The notes beneath the pieces are model-generated. The model had not been told where the DNA came from. It was given only the letters and a program-made list of their open reading frames with translations, and ran no database searches. Below are positions 45,013 to 53,899 of a stretch of 64,000 bases of DNA, in pieces. Origin of the DNA: Lachnoclostridium sp. UBA903 (lineage in GTDB: Bacteria; Bacillota; Clostridia; Lachnospirales; Lachnospiraceae); NCBI GenBank assembly GCA_002294045.1, contig DBEP01000006.1, forward strand, positions 1 through 64,000, given 5' to 3'. Numbering within the stretch: the stretch's first letter is position 1; every line of letters starts with the position of its first letter. The position numbers were made by a program, and so were the translations under genes.

Positions 45013-45588
45013 CTATATTAAACCGGAGAATCCGAAAAATGCAATAGCCATAAGTCCTGAAGTTATTAAAACAATCGGCATTCCCTGAAATGATGTTGTT
45101 ATATCATTATGTTCAATTCTTTCACGTATACCTGCTAAAAGGATAATGGCAATCAGATAACCGACCGCTGTTCCGATACCATTTACCACACTGGTTATAA
45201 ATCCGTAATCCTTTTTCACATTTATAAGGGCCACACCCAATACCGCACAGTTGGTAGTTATGAGGGCTAAATATACACCAAGGGCATTATAAAGAGTCGG
45301 ACTATACTTCTTTATTACCATTTCCACAAACTGGACCAGCGCTGCGATTACCAGAATAAATACTATGGTCTGCAGATATTCCAGTCCGCTGGGCACCAAA
45401 ATAAATTTATAGATCAGGCTGGCACAGATTGAAGCAATTGTAATAACAAACACAACCGCAAAACCCATTCCGGCAGCTGTTTTTATTTTTCTGGAAACAC
45501 CGACAAATGAACATAAGCCAAGGAACTGACTTAATACGACATTGCTGACGAGCACAGAACCAATAAATACCAGTAATAATTCTCCCAT
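45013..45588 (-). CDS. rnfA: Rnf complex subunit RnfA
   Basis: A 191-residue integral membrane protein with six hydrophobic segments. Two cysteines, Cys26 (LSQFLGLCSF) and Cys114 (ITTNCAVLG), lie where RnfA and RnfE are known to share a membrane-embedded [2Fe-2S] cluster. Confidence 0.95.
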   Translation of the reverse strand: MGELLLVFIGSVLVSNVVLSQFLGLCSFVGVSRKIKTAAGMGFAVVFVITIASICASLIYKFILVPSGLEYLQTIVFILVIAALVQFVEMVIKKYSPTLYNALGVYLALITTNCAVLGVALINVKKDYGFITSVVNGIGTAVGYLIAIILLAGIRERIEHNDITTSFQGMPIVLITSGLMAIAFFGFSGLI

Positions 45589-45599
45589 CTGAATCCTCC

Positions 45600-46370
45600 T
45601 TATTCCTTCTCTGCTTTTTGATTTATTTTTTCAATTTCTATTTTCTCTCTGTTAACCAAACAGGAAATTCCGGCGCAGGCCTGACAATTTCCGCCGCAGG
45701 AAAGGCTAGATGCCGGCGCTGATCCATTAGTAGCGGATTTTAACTTAAACTTATTCTGCAATGCGGTTAATACGGCGAGTACAAAAAAAGCACCTGGCGC
45801 TAAAATGAAAATAATAGCCGGTTCATAAGATTCGGGCATAATCCGGATATTAAAAGCCGTGCCGTTGCCAAGCAATTCCCTGAATAGTCCGATAAAAAGC
45901 AATCCAACCGTAAATCCTAAACCCATTCCTAATCCGTCCATAACCGATAATCCCACGGAATGTTTATTGGCATAGGCTTCCGCCCTGCCAAGGATAATGC
46001 AGTTAACTACAATAAGAGGAATATAAATACCCAAAGAATCATAAACGGATGGCACATACCCCTGTAATAAAAATTGAACGATTGTAACAAAAGATGCTAC
46101 GATAACAATATAGGAAGGCATTCTGACTTTATTCGGAATTATATTTCTCAATAAGGATATTAACAGGTTTGACATAACTAATACCGCCGTAGAGGATAAT
46201 CCCATACCAATGGCATTGCTGGCGGAGGTCGTTACAGCCAGGGTAGGACATAGTCCGAGCATTAAAATAAAGATAGGGTTTTCTTTAATCAGTCCGTTTA
46301 TAAACGGTTCCAAATAATTTTTCTTATCCGTATTCCCATTCTTACTGATATTTTTATTATTTTGACTCAT
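45600..46370 (-). CDS. rnfE: Rnf complex subunit RnfE, with a Cys-rich tail
   Basis: A 256-residue membrane protein with six segments; Cys41 and Cys124 are at the [2Fe-2S] positions shared with RnfA. An additional C-terminal tail after the last helix carries Cys225, 229, 232 and 237 (CxxxCxxCxxxxC), followed by a charged end. The four cysteines could hold an extra Fe-S cluster or zinc. Its start overlaps rnfG by 14 bases. Confidence 0.93.
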   Translation of the reverse strand: MSQNNKNISKNGNTDKKNYLEPFINGLIKENPIFILMLGLCPTLAVTTSASNAIGMGLSSTAVLVMSNLLISLLRNIIPNKVRMPSYIVIVASFVTIVQFLLQGYVPSVYDSLGIYIPLIVVNCIILGRAEAYANKHSVGLSVMDGLGMGLGFTVGLLFIGLFRELLGNGTAFNIRIMPESYEPAIIFILAPGAFFVLAVLTALQNKFKLKSATNGSAPASSLSCGGNCQACAGISCLVNREKIEIEKINQKAEKE

Positions 46371-47028
46371 CCTGTTTTCCCCCTTCGTTACCTTCTGTTT
46401 CTACCAGTTCCGTAATGAAACAGATTCCCGAATTTACTGCATTTACAACAGCCTTGGTGGTAATGGTGGCTCCGTTTAACGCATCTATTTCATTATCATT
46501 TGCCGCACCTGTTTTGGTATAAGTAAATTCATTTACTTTTTTATCTGCAAACTGGCTCTTAAAATCTGTCCCGGAGGCTTTTGCTCCAAGTCCCGCCGTT
46601 TCATTCATGGTCAGTATTTCCATCCCTTTTACCGTACCGTCCGTCCCATAGCCAAGGGACAAGGTAATGGCACCTCCATAGCCTTCCTGTGTGGTAACTA
46701 CCACCACATACCCCAGTTTATTGCCGGACTCATCCGTAGCCGTCAACGCCTCATCAATGGTTACATTAGTATAACCCTTTGGTTCCAGCACCCCTGTCGC
46801 TTCCTGTATAAGAAGGGAAAGGGGTTCATCTTCCACAAACTCTGCTGCTTCCGGAAATACCGTACGGTAAGCATTTATTTTTGCTTGCAGATTCTGGGCT
46901 TCTATAACCGGCAAGGTAATCTCATGTACAAAACCCAGGGCAAGTCCAGCTATTAAGGTAATAACAAATAATATCATGGCATCCTTAAAAATGGTGCTTT
47001 TTCTGCTTAAGTTTGCTTCTTTACTCAC
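46357..47028 (-). CDS. rnfG: Rnf complex subunit RnfG (flavinylated)
   Basis: About 223 residues from the GTG at 47028, which is preceded by GGAGG and overlaps the rnfD stop. It has one membrane helix and an FMN-binding domain with the flavinylation motif DALNGATIT (residues 182-190; Thr188 is the expected FMN site). The motif is the target of the ApbE encoded upstream. Confidence 0.95.
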   Translation of the reverse strand: MSKEANLSRKSTIFKDAMILFVITLIAGLALGFVHEITLPVIEAQNLQAKINAYRTVFPEAAEFVEDEPLSLLIQEATGVLEPKGYTNVTIDEALTATDESGNKLGYVVVVTTQEGYGGAITLSLGYGTDGTVKGMEILTMNETAGLGAKASGTDFKSQFADKKVNEFTYTKTGAANDNEIDALNGATITTKAVVNAVNSGICFITELVETEGNEGGKQDESK

Positions 47029-47968
47029 TGGCCTTTGCCTCCTTTCCAAACATATTGGGAAGAGTCACCTTTTCAATCAGAGGAACCAATAAATTGCAAA
47101 ATATAATCGCAAAGGAAACGCCTTCCGGTGATGCCCCGTATAAACGGAATATACCGGTTAGAATACCAAGTACTGTGCCATATAGAATATGTCCCATTCT
47201 GGTTATGGGACTGCTGGAATAATCCGTAGCCATAAAGAAAGCACCCAGCATAAGCCCTCCTCCCAGCAAATGACCGGTTAAGAAACCCAGATCAAAGCCG
47301 TGTCCTCCAAACAGAACCAGAAAAATGAAAAAAGAAGCCAGATATAATACCGGTATTCTCCAGGTAATCACTTTCTTAGCCAGTAGATAAACGGCACCTA
47401 TTAAAATAGCCACAGCGCTGGTTTCTCCAATGGTACCCGCAGTTCTGCCTATGAAAAGATTCATTAGGTCAACCGATTCTCCTGCCCTCAAAGCAGCAAG
47501 AGGAGTAGCTCCTGACACACCGTCCAAAGCAATGTAATTATTCATTCTGCCGGCAAAACTGATAACCAAAAAACATCTTGCAGCAAGGGCGGGATTCATA
47601 AAGTTCTGCCCGATACCGCCGTAAAGCATTTTAACTACCAGAATAGCAAATATACTTCCTATTACCGGTATCCACAATGGAACGGAAGCCGGTAAATTAA
47701 GGCCAAGCAGCAAACCTGTAACAACGGCACTGTAATCGCCGGTTGTAAGGGGTTTCTTCATGGCTTTCTCATATATGTATTCCGTTAAAATACTGGCTAC
47801 AACAGATGTTAAGATAATCAAAAGTGCATTTATCCCAAAATTAAATATTCCAAATATACTTGCAGGAATCAGGGCAATTACCACATCCTGCATAATAATT
47901 GCTGTCGTTGTCCGGCTTCTCGTATGAGGAGAAACAGATACATTATATAAATTGTCCAAAGTCGACAC
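47021..47968 (-). CDS. rnfD: Rnf complex subunit RnfD (flavinylated)
   Basis: A 315-residue membrane protein with about nine segments. The FMN attachment site is SGAT at residues 152-155 (DGVSGATPLAAL). It is the likely ion-conducting subunit of the Rnf complex and is preceded closely by rnfC. Confidence 0.95.
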   Translation of the reverse strand: MSTLDNLYNVSVSPHTRSRTTTAIIMQDVVIALIPASIFGIFNFGINALLIILTSVVASILTEYIYEKAMKKPLTTGDYSAVVTGLLLGLNLPASVPLWIPVIGSIFAILVVKMLYGGIGQNFMNPALAARCFLVISFAGRMNNYIALDGVSGATPLAALRAGESVDLMNLFIGRTAGTIGETSAVAILIGAVYLLAKKVITWRIPVLYLASFFIFLVLFGGHGFDLGFLTGHLLGGGLMLGAFFMATDYSSSPITRMGHILYGTVLGILTGIFRLYGASPEGVSFAIIFCNLLVPLIEKVTLPNMFGKEAKASE

Positions 47969-47978
47969 CTCTCTCTTT

Positions 47979-49298
47979 CTACTTTTTTCTGCTGTTCAGA
48001 ATACTGGTTCTCATTTCTTTAAATGACTGGTTCAGATTAAGCTTCGCAGGACACGCAAAGGTGCAGCAGCCGCAATCACAGCATTCCATACCATTAAATT
48101 TTATAAAATTTTCACTGTCAAACCGTTGTGAAAACTCATAAAGCTTCTGTGGTATAATGCGGCTGGGACAGACATCTGCACATCTTCCGCACCGTATACA
48201 GGCTGAAGACCGCATCCTTGCCGCCCTGTCTTTTGCAAAGGTAAGTAAGGCAGACGATGATTTTGTAACCGGTATATCTAAAGTATATAAAGCCTGCCCC
48301 ATCATGGGGCCGCCGGAAACAATTTTTTCAGGCTCACTGTTAAAACCGCCTGCCCCATCAACAAGTTCGCTAAGATTAGTTCCTAATTTAACATTAAAGT
48401 TTAGGGGAGCCTTCACTGCATCACCCGTTACCGTAACAATTTTTCTCATTAGAGGGGTAGACTCAGCAACTGCCATATAAATTGCTATAACGGTATCCAC
48501 ATTATTAACGATACACCCGGCATGCAAAGGCAGCATGGAAGAATTAATTTTCCGTCCGGTGGCAGCAAAAATTATTAGACGTTCTCCGCCCTGGGGATAT
48601 TTTGTCTTCAAGGTTTTAACCTCGATACGAGGTTCATCTTTTATTAATTCCTGCATTTTTTTAATAGCATCCGGTTTGTTATCCTCTATTGCAATAATTC
48701 CTTTTGCATTCGGGAATAAACTAAGTTCTATCTTTAGGCCTCCCACAATTTTTTCCGGTTCCTCCATCAGCATTCTGTAATCCGATGTCAGGTACGGTTC
48801 ACATTCTGCCGCATTGACAATAACATAATCAATCTTACTATCATCTTTTGGTGTCAATTTAATATGGGTCGGAAAGGCCGCGCCTCCAAGACCGACTATC
48901 CCGGCTTCTTTTATAATATCTCTGATTTCGGTCTTGCTTAATTTGGTATAGTCTCTTTTATTTCCCAGACCGGGGACGGCTTTATAATTATTATCATTTT
49001 CTATAATTACCGACAACGCCATTGATCCGGAAACCGTCATTCGCGGTTCTATTCCTTTGACCGTACCGGATACGGAACTGATAACATTGGCTGATACCGC
49101 ACCGTCAGCTTCTCCGATTATTTGACCCATCAAAACATAATCACCCTTAGAAACAAGCGGTATTGCCGGTTTACCAATATGCTGCACCATCGGAAATACC
49201 ATATCGCCCTTAGGTACCAGAACTGTAACAGGTTTATCTTTTGTTAATTCCTTACCTTCAAATGGATGAATGCCGCCTTTAAATGTCGCTGCTACCAT
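47979..49298 (-). CDS. rnfC: Rnf complex subunit RnfC
   Basis: A 439-residue peripheral subunit with an NADH/FMN-binding N-terminal region (GLGGAAFPTHIKLTPK) and two ferredoxin-like clusters, CIRCGRCADVCP (about 369-380) and CCDCGCCTFACP (about 406-417). It reduces NAD. It is the first gene of the Rnf operon C-D-G-E-A-B, typical of Clostridia. Sodium or proton translocation follows. Confidence 0.96.
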   Translation of the reverse strand: MVAATFKGGIHPFEGKELTKDKPVTVLVPKGDMVFPMVQHIGKPAIPLVSKGDYVLMGQIIGEADGAVSANVISSVSGTVKGIEPRMTVSGSMALSVIIENDNNYKAVPGLGNKRDYTKLSKTEIRDIIKEAGIVGLGGAAFPTHIKLTPKDDSKIDYVIVNAAECEPYLTSDYRMLMEEPEKIVGGLKIELSLFPNAKGIIAIEDNKPDAIKKMQELIKDEPRIEVKTLKTKYPQGGERLIIFAATGRKINSSMLPLHAGCIVNNVDTVIAIYMAVAESTPLMRKIVTVTGDAVKAPLNFNVKLGTNLSELVDGAGGFNSEPEKIVSGGPMMGQALYTLDIPVTKSSSALLTFAKDRAARMRSSACIRCGRCADVCPSRIIPQKLYEFSQRFDSENFIKFNGMECCDCGCCTFACPAKLNLNQSFKEMRTSILNSRKK

Positions 49299-49386
49299 TT
49301 CTTTATTCCTTCTTTCTATTTTTAATAATTGCTGTATTGCAATTTTTATTTGGAATGAAATTTAATCATTAATCATTTAGTAATGT

Positions 49387-49392
49387 ATTATA
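49387..49392 (-). promoter_or_regulatory. Weak -10 candidate for the rnf operon
   Basis: TATAAT on the minus strand, with no good -35 at 17 bases. The operon could also be read from the EET promoter upstream. Confidence 0.3.
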
Positions 49393-49484
49393 ATATTAAC
49401 ATAAAATCAATAATTTTTGTAGTTATTTTTTGTATGCCTTTATTTTTATACCATATCGCGTCATGTGCATCCCTGCCGGCCGAG

Positions 49485-49524
49485 CTTTTTATGCAATAGG
49501 ACGTAATTTTCCCGCATAAAAAAG
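49485..49524. repeat. Dispersed hairpin repeat, copy F
   Basis: CTTTTTATGC pairs with GCATAAAAAAG around AATAGGACGTAATTTTCCC, keeping the loop of the family but not its inner TCCTAT. It follows apbE, and GCAGCAGCCCC beside it resembles the other terminator-type elements. Confidence 0.6.
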
Positions 49525-49574
49525 AGGCCGCCGCACCATACGAATAAAATTTAGCGCAGCAGCCCCGTATTATT

Positions 49575-50630
49575 CTATTTTGTTATATAGGATTCAAAAT
49601 CAGAACTATATTTGACATCTCCGTTTTTAAATATCCATAAAGCTTCCGTATCCGGAATTTTTTCAATCAATTCCAGGCCTTGCTCATAAGGTATATTAAA
49701 TACAGCTGTTGAAAGAGCATCCGCCATCCCGGAATCTCTGCATACAATGGATAGGGATATAAAATAATCGGCAGGCATTAACGTCTCCGGGTCAATAATA
49801 TGATGGTATTGCTTTCCGTCCACGGTATAATATCTTTCATAAACTCCGCTGGTAACTAAAGATAAGTTTTCCAGGTCCAATATATATAAATTTTTTATAT
49901 CGCTGTCTGAATCAGGGTTTTGAATACCAATTTTCCAGGCTTCCTTACTGTCCGCTTTACGCTCTAAGGTACGGACATTTCCCCCCACACTTAAGGAGCC
50001 GCTGGTAAAACCTTTTTTATAGGCAAAATCGGCAGCCTGTTCCGTAGCATATCCCTTGGCTATGGCGCCAACATCCAGGCTCATCTCGGAATCCTCAAGA
50101 TATACGGTCGAATCTTTTTCATCAATAATAACCTTATTGATGTCCGTATGCAGGGATTTTTCCTCAAGAATATCCAAAGGCGGCAATTCGGCCTCCGCCG
50201 GGTTATCAATCCCTCTGGTACGGTAGTCGTGCCAGATCTTAAGTACGGCTCCGAAGGCTATATTTACTTTGCCGTCGGAAAGTTCATAAGCTTCTTTTGC
50301 AAATTTCAGTAAATCTATAATTCTTTGGTCAACCTTAACCGGCTTAATACCCGCGTAGTCGTTAATAATTTTTATATTATTTATACCTTCATAATCGTTA
50401 TATATGTCATAAAGCTCGTGATATTCCTTCAAATTATCATAAATTATCTGAGCATATTCTGTAAATTCTTCTTTCGTCCCGGCATAACCTGTTATAGTAG
50501 TTACGGTATCAAACAATTCAAGGAAACTTGCATCATACCGTTTTAGCTCCGTAGTACCGCAAGCCGTTAAAGGAAAGATAAAAACTGTTATTAATAAACA
50601 TGCTATTATCTTTTTGCTCAAATTAACCAC
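49575..50630 (-). CDS. apbE: FAD:protein FMN transferase (ApbE), lipoprotein
   Basis: A 351-residue lipoprotein with signal peptide ending in LTAC at residue 24. It carries ApbE signatures: DTVTTITGY, SDGKVNIAFGAVLKIWHDYR, LDVGAIAKGYATEQAADFAYKKGFTSGSLSVGGNV and the C-terminal DALSTAVF. It attaches FMN covalently to Thr in target motifs on the cell surface, here probably RnfG, RnfD and the neighbouring lipoprotein. It corresponds to FmnB of the Listeria electron-transfer locus. Confidence 0.95.
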   Translation of the reverse strand: MVNLSKKIIACLLITVFIFPLTACGTTELKRYDASFLELFDTVTTITGYAGTKEEFTEYAQIIYDNLKEYHELYDIYNDYEGINNIKIINDYAGIKPVKVDQRIIDLLKFAKEAYELSDGKVNIAFGAVLKIWHDYRTRGIDNPAEAELPPLDILEEKSLHTDINKVIIDEKDSTVYLEDSEMSLDVGAIAKGYATEQAADFAYKKGFTSGSLSVGGNVRTLERKADSKEAWKIGIQNPDSDSDIKNLYILDLENLSLVTSGVYERYYTVDGKQYHHIIDPETLMPADYFISLSIVCRDSGMADALSTAVFNIPYEQGLELIEKIPDTEALWIFKNGDVKYSSDFESYITK

Positions 50631-50639
50631 CTCATATAA

Positions 50640-50668
50640 ATTGGGAGGTAGTAGTACTACCTCCCAAT
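50640..50668 (-). terminator. Hairpin between lipoprotein gene and apbE
   Basis: ATTGGGAGGTAGT (50640-50652) pairs with ACTACCTCCCAAT (50656-50668), a 13-bp perfect stem with loop AGT. The following T-rich stretch on the minus strand (TTTATAT) is weak, so it may act as an attenuator, reducing apbE transcription relative to the lipoprotein gene. Confidence 0.6.
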
Positions 50669-50727
50669 GGTAATGTATTGCGCCACTCTATTATGTGGGT
50701 TGCAACGATTTTAGTGTAACGGTGTTA

Positions 50728-51843
50728 CTATTGTGCTGAATTTGCTACCGCTTTTTCAATCGTAGCTATAATGCTGTCAACACTGACCGTTACGGAGCTT
50801 GTTAAGTCGGCCTCTGTAGGGCTGCCTTCTTCACTAATGGAGATACCTTTTACTTCATCCACCGTCTTGCCGACAGTGTACTGTGCAAATGCAGCAGCCT
50901 GCTCATACCATTCTTTTCCGATTCCGGATGCCTGCTTCATTCCGTAAGCGTCTTTTAACTCATTTTTTGTCTGAGGAGCAACCGTTACGTCATTTGTAAT
51001 GCTACCGCTTGCATCAAAGTTTACAACACCCTGAGAAGCATCAACGATACAGCTGGTAATCTTGCCGGCGGCATCTGAAGTAGTTACTACATAGTAGGAA
51101 TAAGCCTGGGCTACACCGGCGGCATCTGCTGTTGCATCCTTGGAGTGTTCCATATTTGTTATAATGCCAAGACCGAGTTTATCCCCATCGGCTGCACCGA
51201 TTTCCTGAGCATTTGTTACGGCTTTTTCTATAGCGGCAAGGTAATCATTAATATGTACCGTTACGGAAGATGATAAATCAGCATCCGTAGGCCTGCTTTC
51301 CTCATCCACTGCAATACTCTTTACTTCATCAAGCGTTTTGCCTGTTACATAATCGGCAAATGCATTAGCCTGTTCATTCCATTCCTTGCCGATTCCGGAA
51401 GCGGAAAGCATACCGTAGTCCGTTCCCAATTCCTGTTTTGACTTAAATACGGTTTCAGCGGGAGTTGTTAATTTACCTTCTTTTGAAAAATTAATCTTTG
51501 TCTGTGCCACGTCAAGTTTACAATCTAAAATTTTGCCGTCCTGGCCAACTAATACCGCTACTACGGTTGAATTTGTCTGATTAAGCCCATCCTCATCCGC
51601 AGCTGCAGACTTAGAGCTGCTTATGTCATTGATTACTGCAAGACCTGTTTTAACTGCCGTACCGGTGCCTGACGCATCGTCTGTTGTAGCATCATCTGTC
51701 GGTTCCACTGCGTCATCCGTAGTGGCATCCGCTGTGGGCGTCGGTGTTGTTGCATTGTCATCGGTTCCGTTTGCTTTGCCGCATCCGGTAATCATTACAA
51801 CGACCAGAGCTAAGCTAAGTAATAAAGCTGATAATTTCCTCAT
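50728..51843 (-). CDS. Two-domain surface lipoprotein with divergent FMN-binding motifs (PplA-like)
   Basis: A 371-residue lipoprotein. The signal peptide ends at ITGC (Cys21), followed by a Thr/Asp/Ala linker up to about residue 60. Two homologous domains follow (about 62-210 and 222-371), each with GxxYGM..ASGIGKEWxEQAxAFAxY...GKTxDEVKxI and ending in DLSSSVTVH (189-197) and DLTSSVTVS (346-354). These align with the flavinylation motif Dxx[ST]GA[ST]x[ST] but have SV for GA; Thr195 and Thr352 are the candidate FMN sites. It resembles PplA of Listeria, which has two FMN domains. It lies next to the ApbE gene. Confidence 0.7.
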   Translation of the reverse strand: MRKLSALLLSLALVVVMITGCGKANGTDDNATTPTPTADATTDDAVEPTDDATTDDASGTGTAVKTGLAVINDISSSKSAAADEDGLNQTNSTVVAVLVGQDGKILDCKLDVAQTKINFSKEGKLTTPAETVFKSKQELGTDYGMLSASGIGKEWNEQANAFADYVTGKTLDEVKSIAVDEESRPTDADLSSSVTVHINDYLAAIEKAVTNAQEIGAADGDKLGLGIITNMEHSKDATADAAGVAQAYSYYVVTTSDAAGKITSCIVDASQGVVNFDASGSITNDVTVAPQTKNELKDAYGMKQASGIGKEWYEQAAAFAQYTVGKTVDEVKGISISEEGSPTEADLTSSVTVSVDSIIATIEKAVANSAQ

Positions 51844-51951
51844 TTTTTTTCCTCCTAAATAATCTTTTTTTATTTCAATCCTGTTTTATAAATTGAATAA
51901 AACAGGAAGAATAAACTAATGTTAAATATTACAGACGGGAATACAAAACTT

Positions 51952-52854
51952 TTAAGGAATCAGGGCACTGATAAAAATTAAAGAAGTATTTGTTCCCATT
52001 ATAATAATAAAATTTTTAATTGATAAAATAAAGGTAGTTGATTTTTCCTGCTTCTTTTTAAATTTATTTATATTTTTTTGTACTGCAAATATGGTAAGCA
52101 GGGACAGCAGACATAGAGGCGACAAAATTTTAAATATTACCATAATTATAGTCGCTCCGTATGTCAGGTAATAAGCAAAAGCATATAAACCAAGCGCTTT
52201 TCTGCCGATATAATACGGTAAAGTATACCTTTTAACTTCGGTATCTTTTTCTAAGTCACAGATATTATTTGCCAGCATTATATTTGCCGTTGTACAAAAA
52301 GGTGTTACGGAAAAAACAAGCAGTGATAAAATTGGTACTACCTGAAAAGTGAAGGAAACGGAATTAAAATCCAAACCGAATGTTAAATACGTTCCTTCCG
52401 GCATGTTGATATAAAACAATATAAACGGGATTAATATTCCGTAAAACGTACCTGACATAATTTCTCCCAGGGGCTGCCTTGATATGGGTACGGGTCCGTA
52501 AGTATATAATATGCCGCACAAAAAGCAGATTCCCCCGCTTATTAAAACTACCGGGTCCGTAAGCCGGGCTAATAACAGACCTAACAGAATGCTCAATCCC
52601 AATAATATATAAATAAGTGTCAGGGCAGTTTTCCGTTTAAAAGGTAAGGTCTGCCCATTATCCTTTGAATCAATATAATTATTAATTGCAGTTGTTGTTA
52701 AATCAAACAAAAACATTGCGGCGAAAAACAGCAGGGACAGCTTCCAGTCAATCTTCTGCTTCCGGTATAAAAGGAGGGCAGCCGACATTAAAAAAGTAAA
52801 GGTACTGGTAATCTTGGTCCTGATTTCAACATAATCTAAAAAACTGTTAATCAT
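51952..52854 (-). CDS. menA: UbiA/MenA-type prenyltransferase (DmkA-like)
   Basis: A 300-residue membrane protein with about eight helices. It shows the two Asp-rich motifs of UbiA prenyltransferases, NNYIDSKDNG (NxxxDxxxD) and NNICDLEKD. The expected reaction is prenylation of 1,4-dihydroxy-2-naphthoate to demethylmenaquinone. No other men genes are in the window. It matches DmkA of the Listeria EET locus, where a dedicated prenyltransferase makes a separate quinone pool. Confidence 0.88.
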   Translation of the reverse strand: MINSFLDYVEIRTKITSTFTFLMSAALLLYRKQKIDWKLSLLFFAAMFLFDLTTTAINNYIDSKDNGQTLPFKRKTALTLIYILLGLSILLGLLLARLTDPVVLISGGICFLCGILYTYGPVPISRQPLGEIMSGTFYGILIPFILFYINMPEGTYLTFGLDFNSVSFTFQVVPILSLLVFSVTPFCTTANIMLANNICDLEKDTEVKRYTLPYYIGRKALGLYAFAYYLTYGATIIMVIFKILSPLCLLSLLTIFAVQKNINKFKKKQEKSTTFILSIKNFIIIMGTNTSLIFISALIP

Positions 52855-52918
52855 GGAATCTCCTCAATATACACCCGCCTAAGCCATAAATTTATTAAAA
52901 TTTCTTTACCGGGCAGCT

Positions 52919-53899
52919 TCAGCTTTTACGGGAGGCTTTATTTAATACCGTCATCAGCTTTATCCTTTTGTTTTCCGATATCTGAAGTTCATGAATAATC
53001 TTTTCCGCCTTATCATAATATTTCTTTACGACCATATGTGTAAAAATTAAGCCGCCGGCCGACTTAACGGCTTCATTGATTTCGGACCTTGAAATGCCTG
53101 AACTTTCGGCTTTCTTACTGAAACCGTCCACATTTCTCAGCGTATGGATAAGAGGCAGTGTAATTACTCCCTGCTCATAATCCGACTGCACCGGTTTTCT
53201 GGCCGATTCCTCGGTATCTTCAAAGTCAATACAGTCATCGGTCAATTGGAATATCATACCAATATAATACCCCAGCTGCTTATATTTTTTACATTCTGAT
53301 TTACCGCAATCTGCAAAAACCGCACCTGAATGAAAGGAAGCTTCAAAAAGTGCCGCCGTTTTCCCTGAAATAATTTTGAGATACTGATAGACGGATAAGT
53401 TCAGATTCGCATTGTTAATATGCTGGTTCAACTCGCCTAAACATACCTTTCCCATATAATCCGGCATATCAATCTCCAGATAATCCTGTTTATTTGATAT
53501 GGAAGCCGCCAGATTAAGGGCGATGCACAAAAGATAATCGCCGCATATGACAGCCGTTCTTTTGCCGTATTTTTTCTGGAGGGTAATGTCTCCCCTCCGG
53601 ATATCCGCATTATCAATTACATCATCATGTACCAGGGTAGCCAGATGCAGAATTTCAATTGCCGCCGCAATCTTAACGGCATTGGGATGGACCAGGCCTT
53701 CTTTGTCTTCTGCACATATCATTACAGACATAGCCCGGATGTACTTACCCCGTGAGGCCATCAAATGTCTCGTATATTCCCGGATAATGAGCGGTGATTT
53801 GGCTAAGGTATTATCCGAAACCTTCTTCACCAGCTCTATTGCCTCATTAAATTTTATCAGCTCAATATTGTCATTCGCTTTAGCATTCTCATTAATCAT
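52919..53899 (-). CDS. Polyprenyl diphosphate synthase (DmkB-like)
   Basis: About 326 residues from the ATG at 53899. It has the first Asp-rich motif LVHDDVIDNADIRRG and the second QLTDDCIDFED of trans-prenyl synthases. It builds the long prenyl tail for the quinone made by the adjacent UbiA-type enzyme. It overlaps the NADH dehydrogenase gene by 8 bases, so the two are translationally coupled. It corresponds to DmkB. Confidence 0.9.
   Translation of the reverse strand: MINENAKANDNIELIKFNEAIELVKKVSDNTLAKSPLIIREYTRHLMASRGKYIRAMSVMICAEDKEGLVHPNAVKIAAAIEILHLATLVHDDVIDNADIRRGDITLQKKYGKRTAVICGDYLLCIALNLAASISNKQDYLEIDMPDYMGKVCLGELNQHINNANLNLSVYQYLKIISGKTAALFEASFHSGAVFADCGKSECKKYKQLGYYIGMIFQLTDDCIDFEDTEESARKPVQSDYEQGVITLPLIHTLRNVDGFSKKAESSGISRSEINEAVKSAGGLIFTHMVVKKYYDKAEKIIHELQISENKRIKLMTVLNKASRKS

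Noticed and set aside
42510..49298. A NusG-domain-II (EetA) gene in the EET-like cluster
   Set aside because: No such reading frame was found between the Gx transporter and apbE; RnfG does not have that domain.
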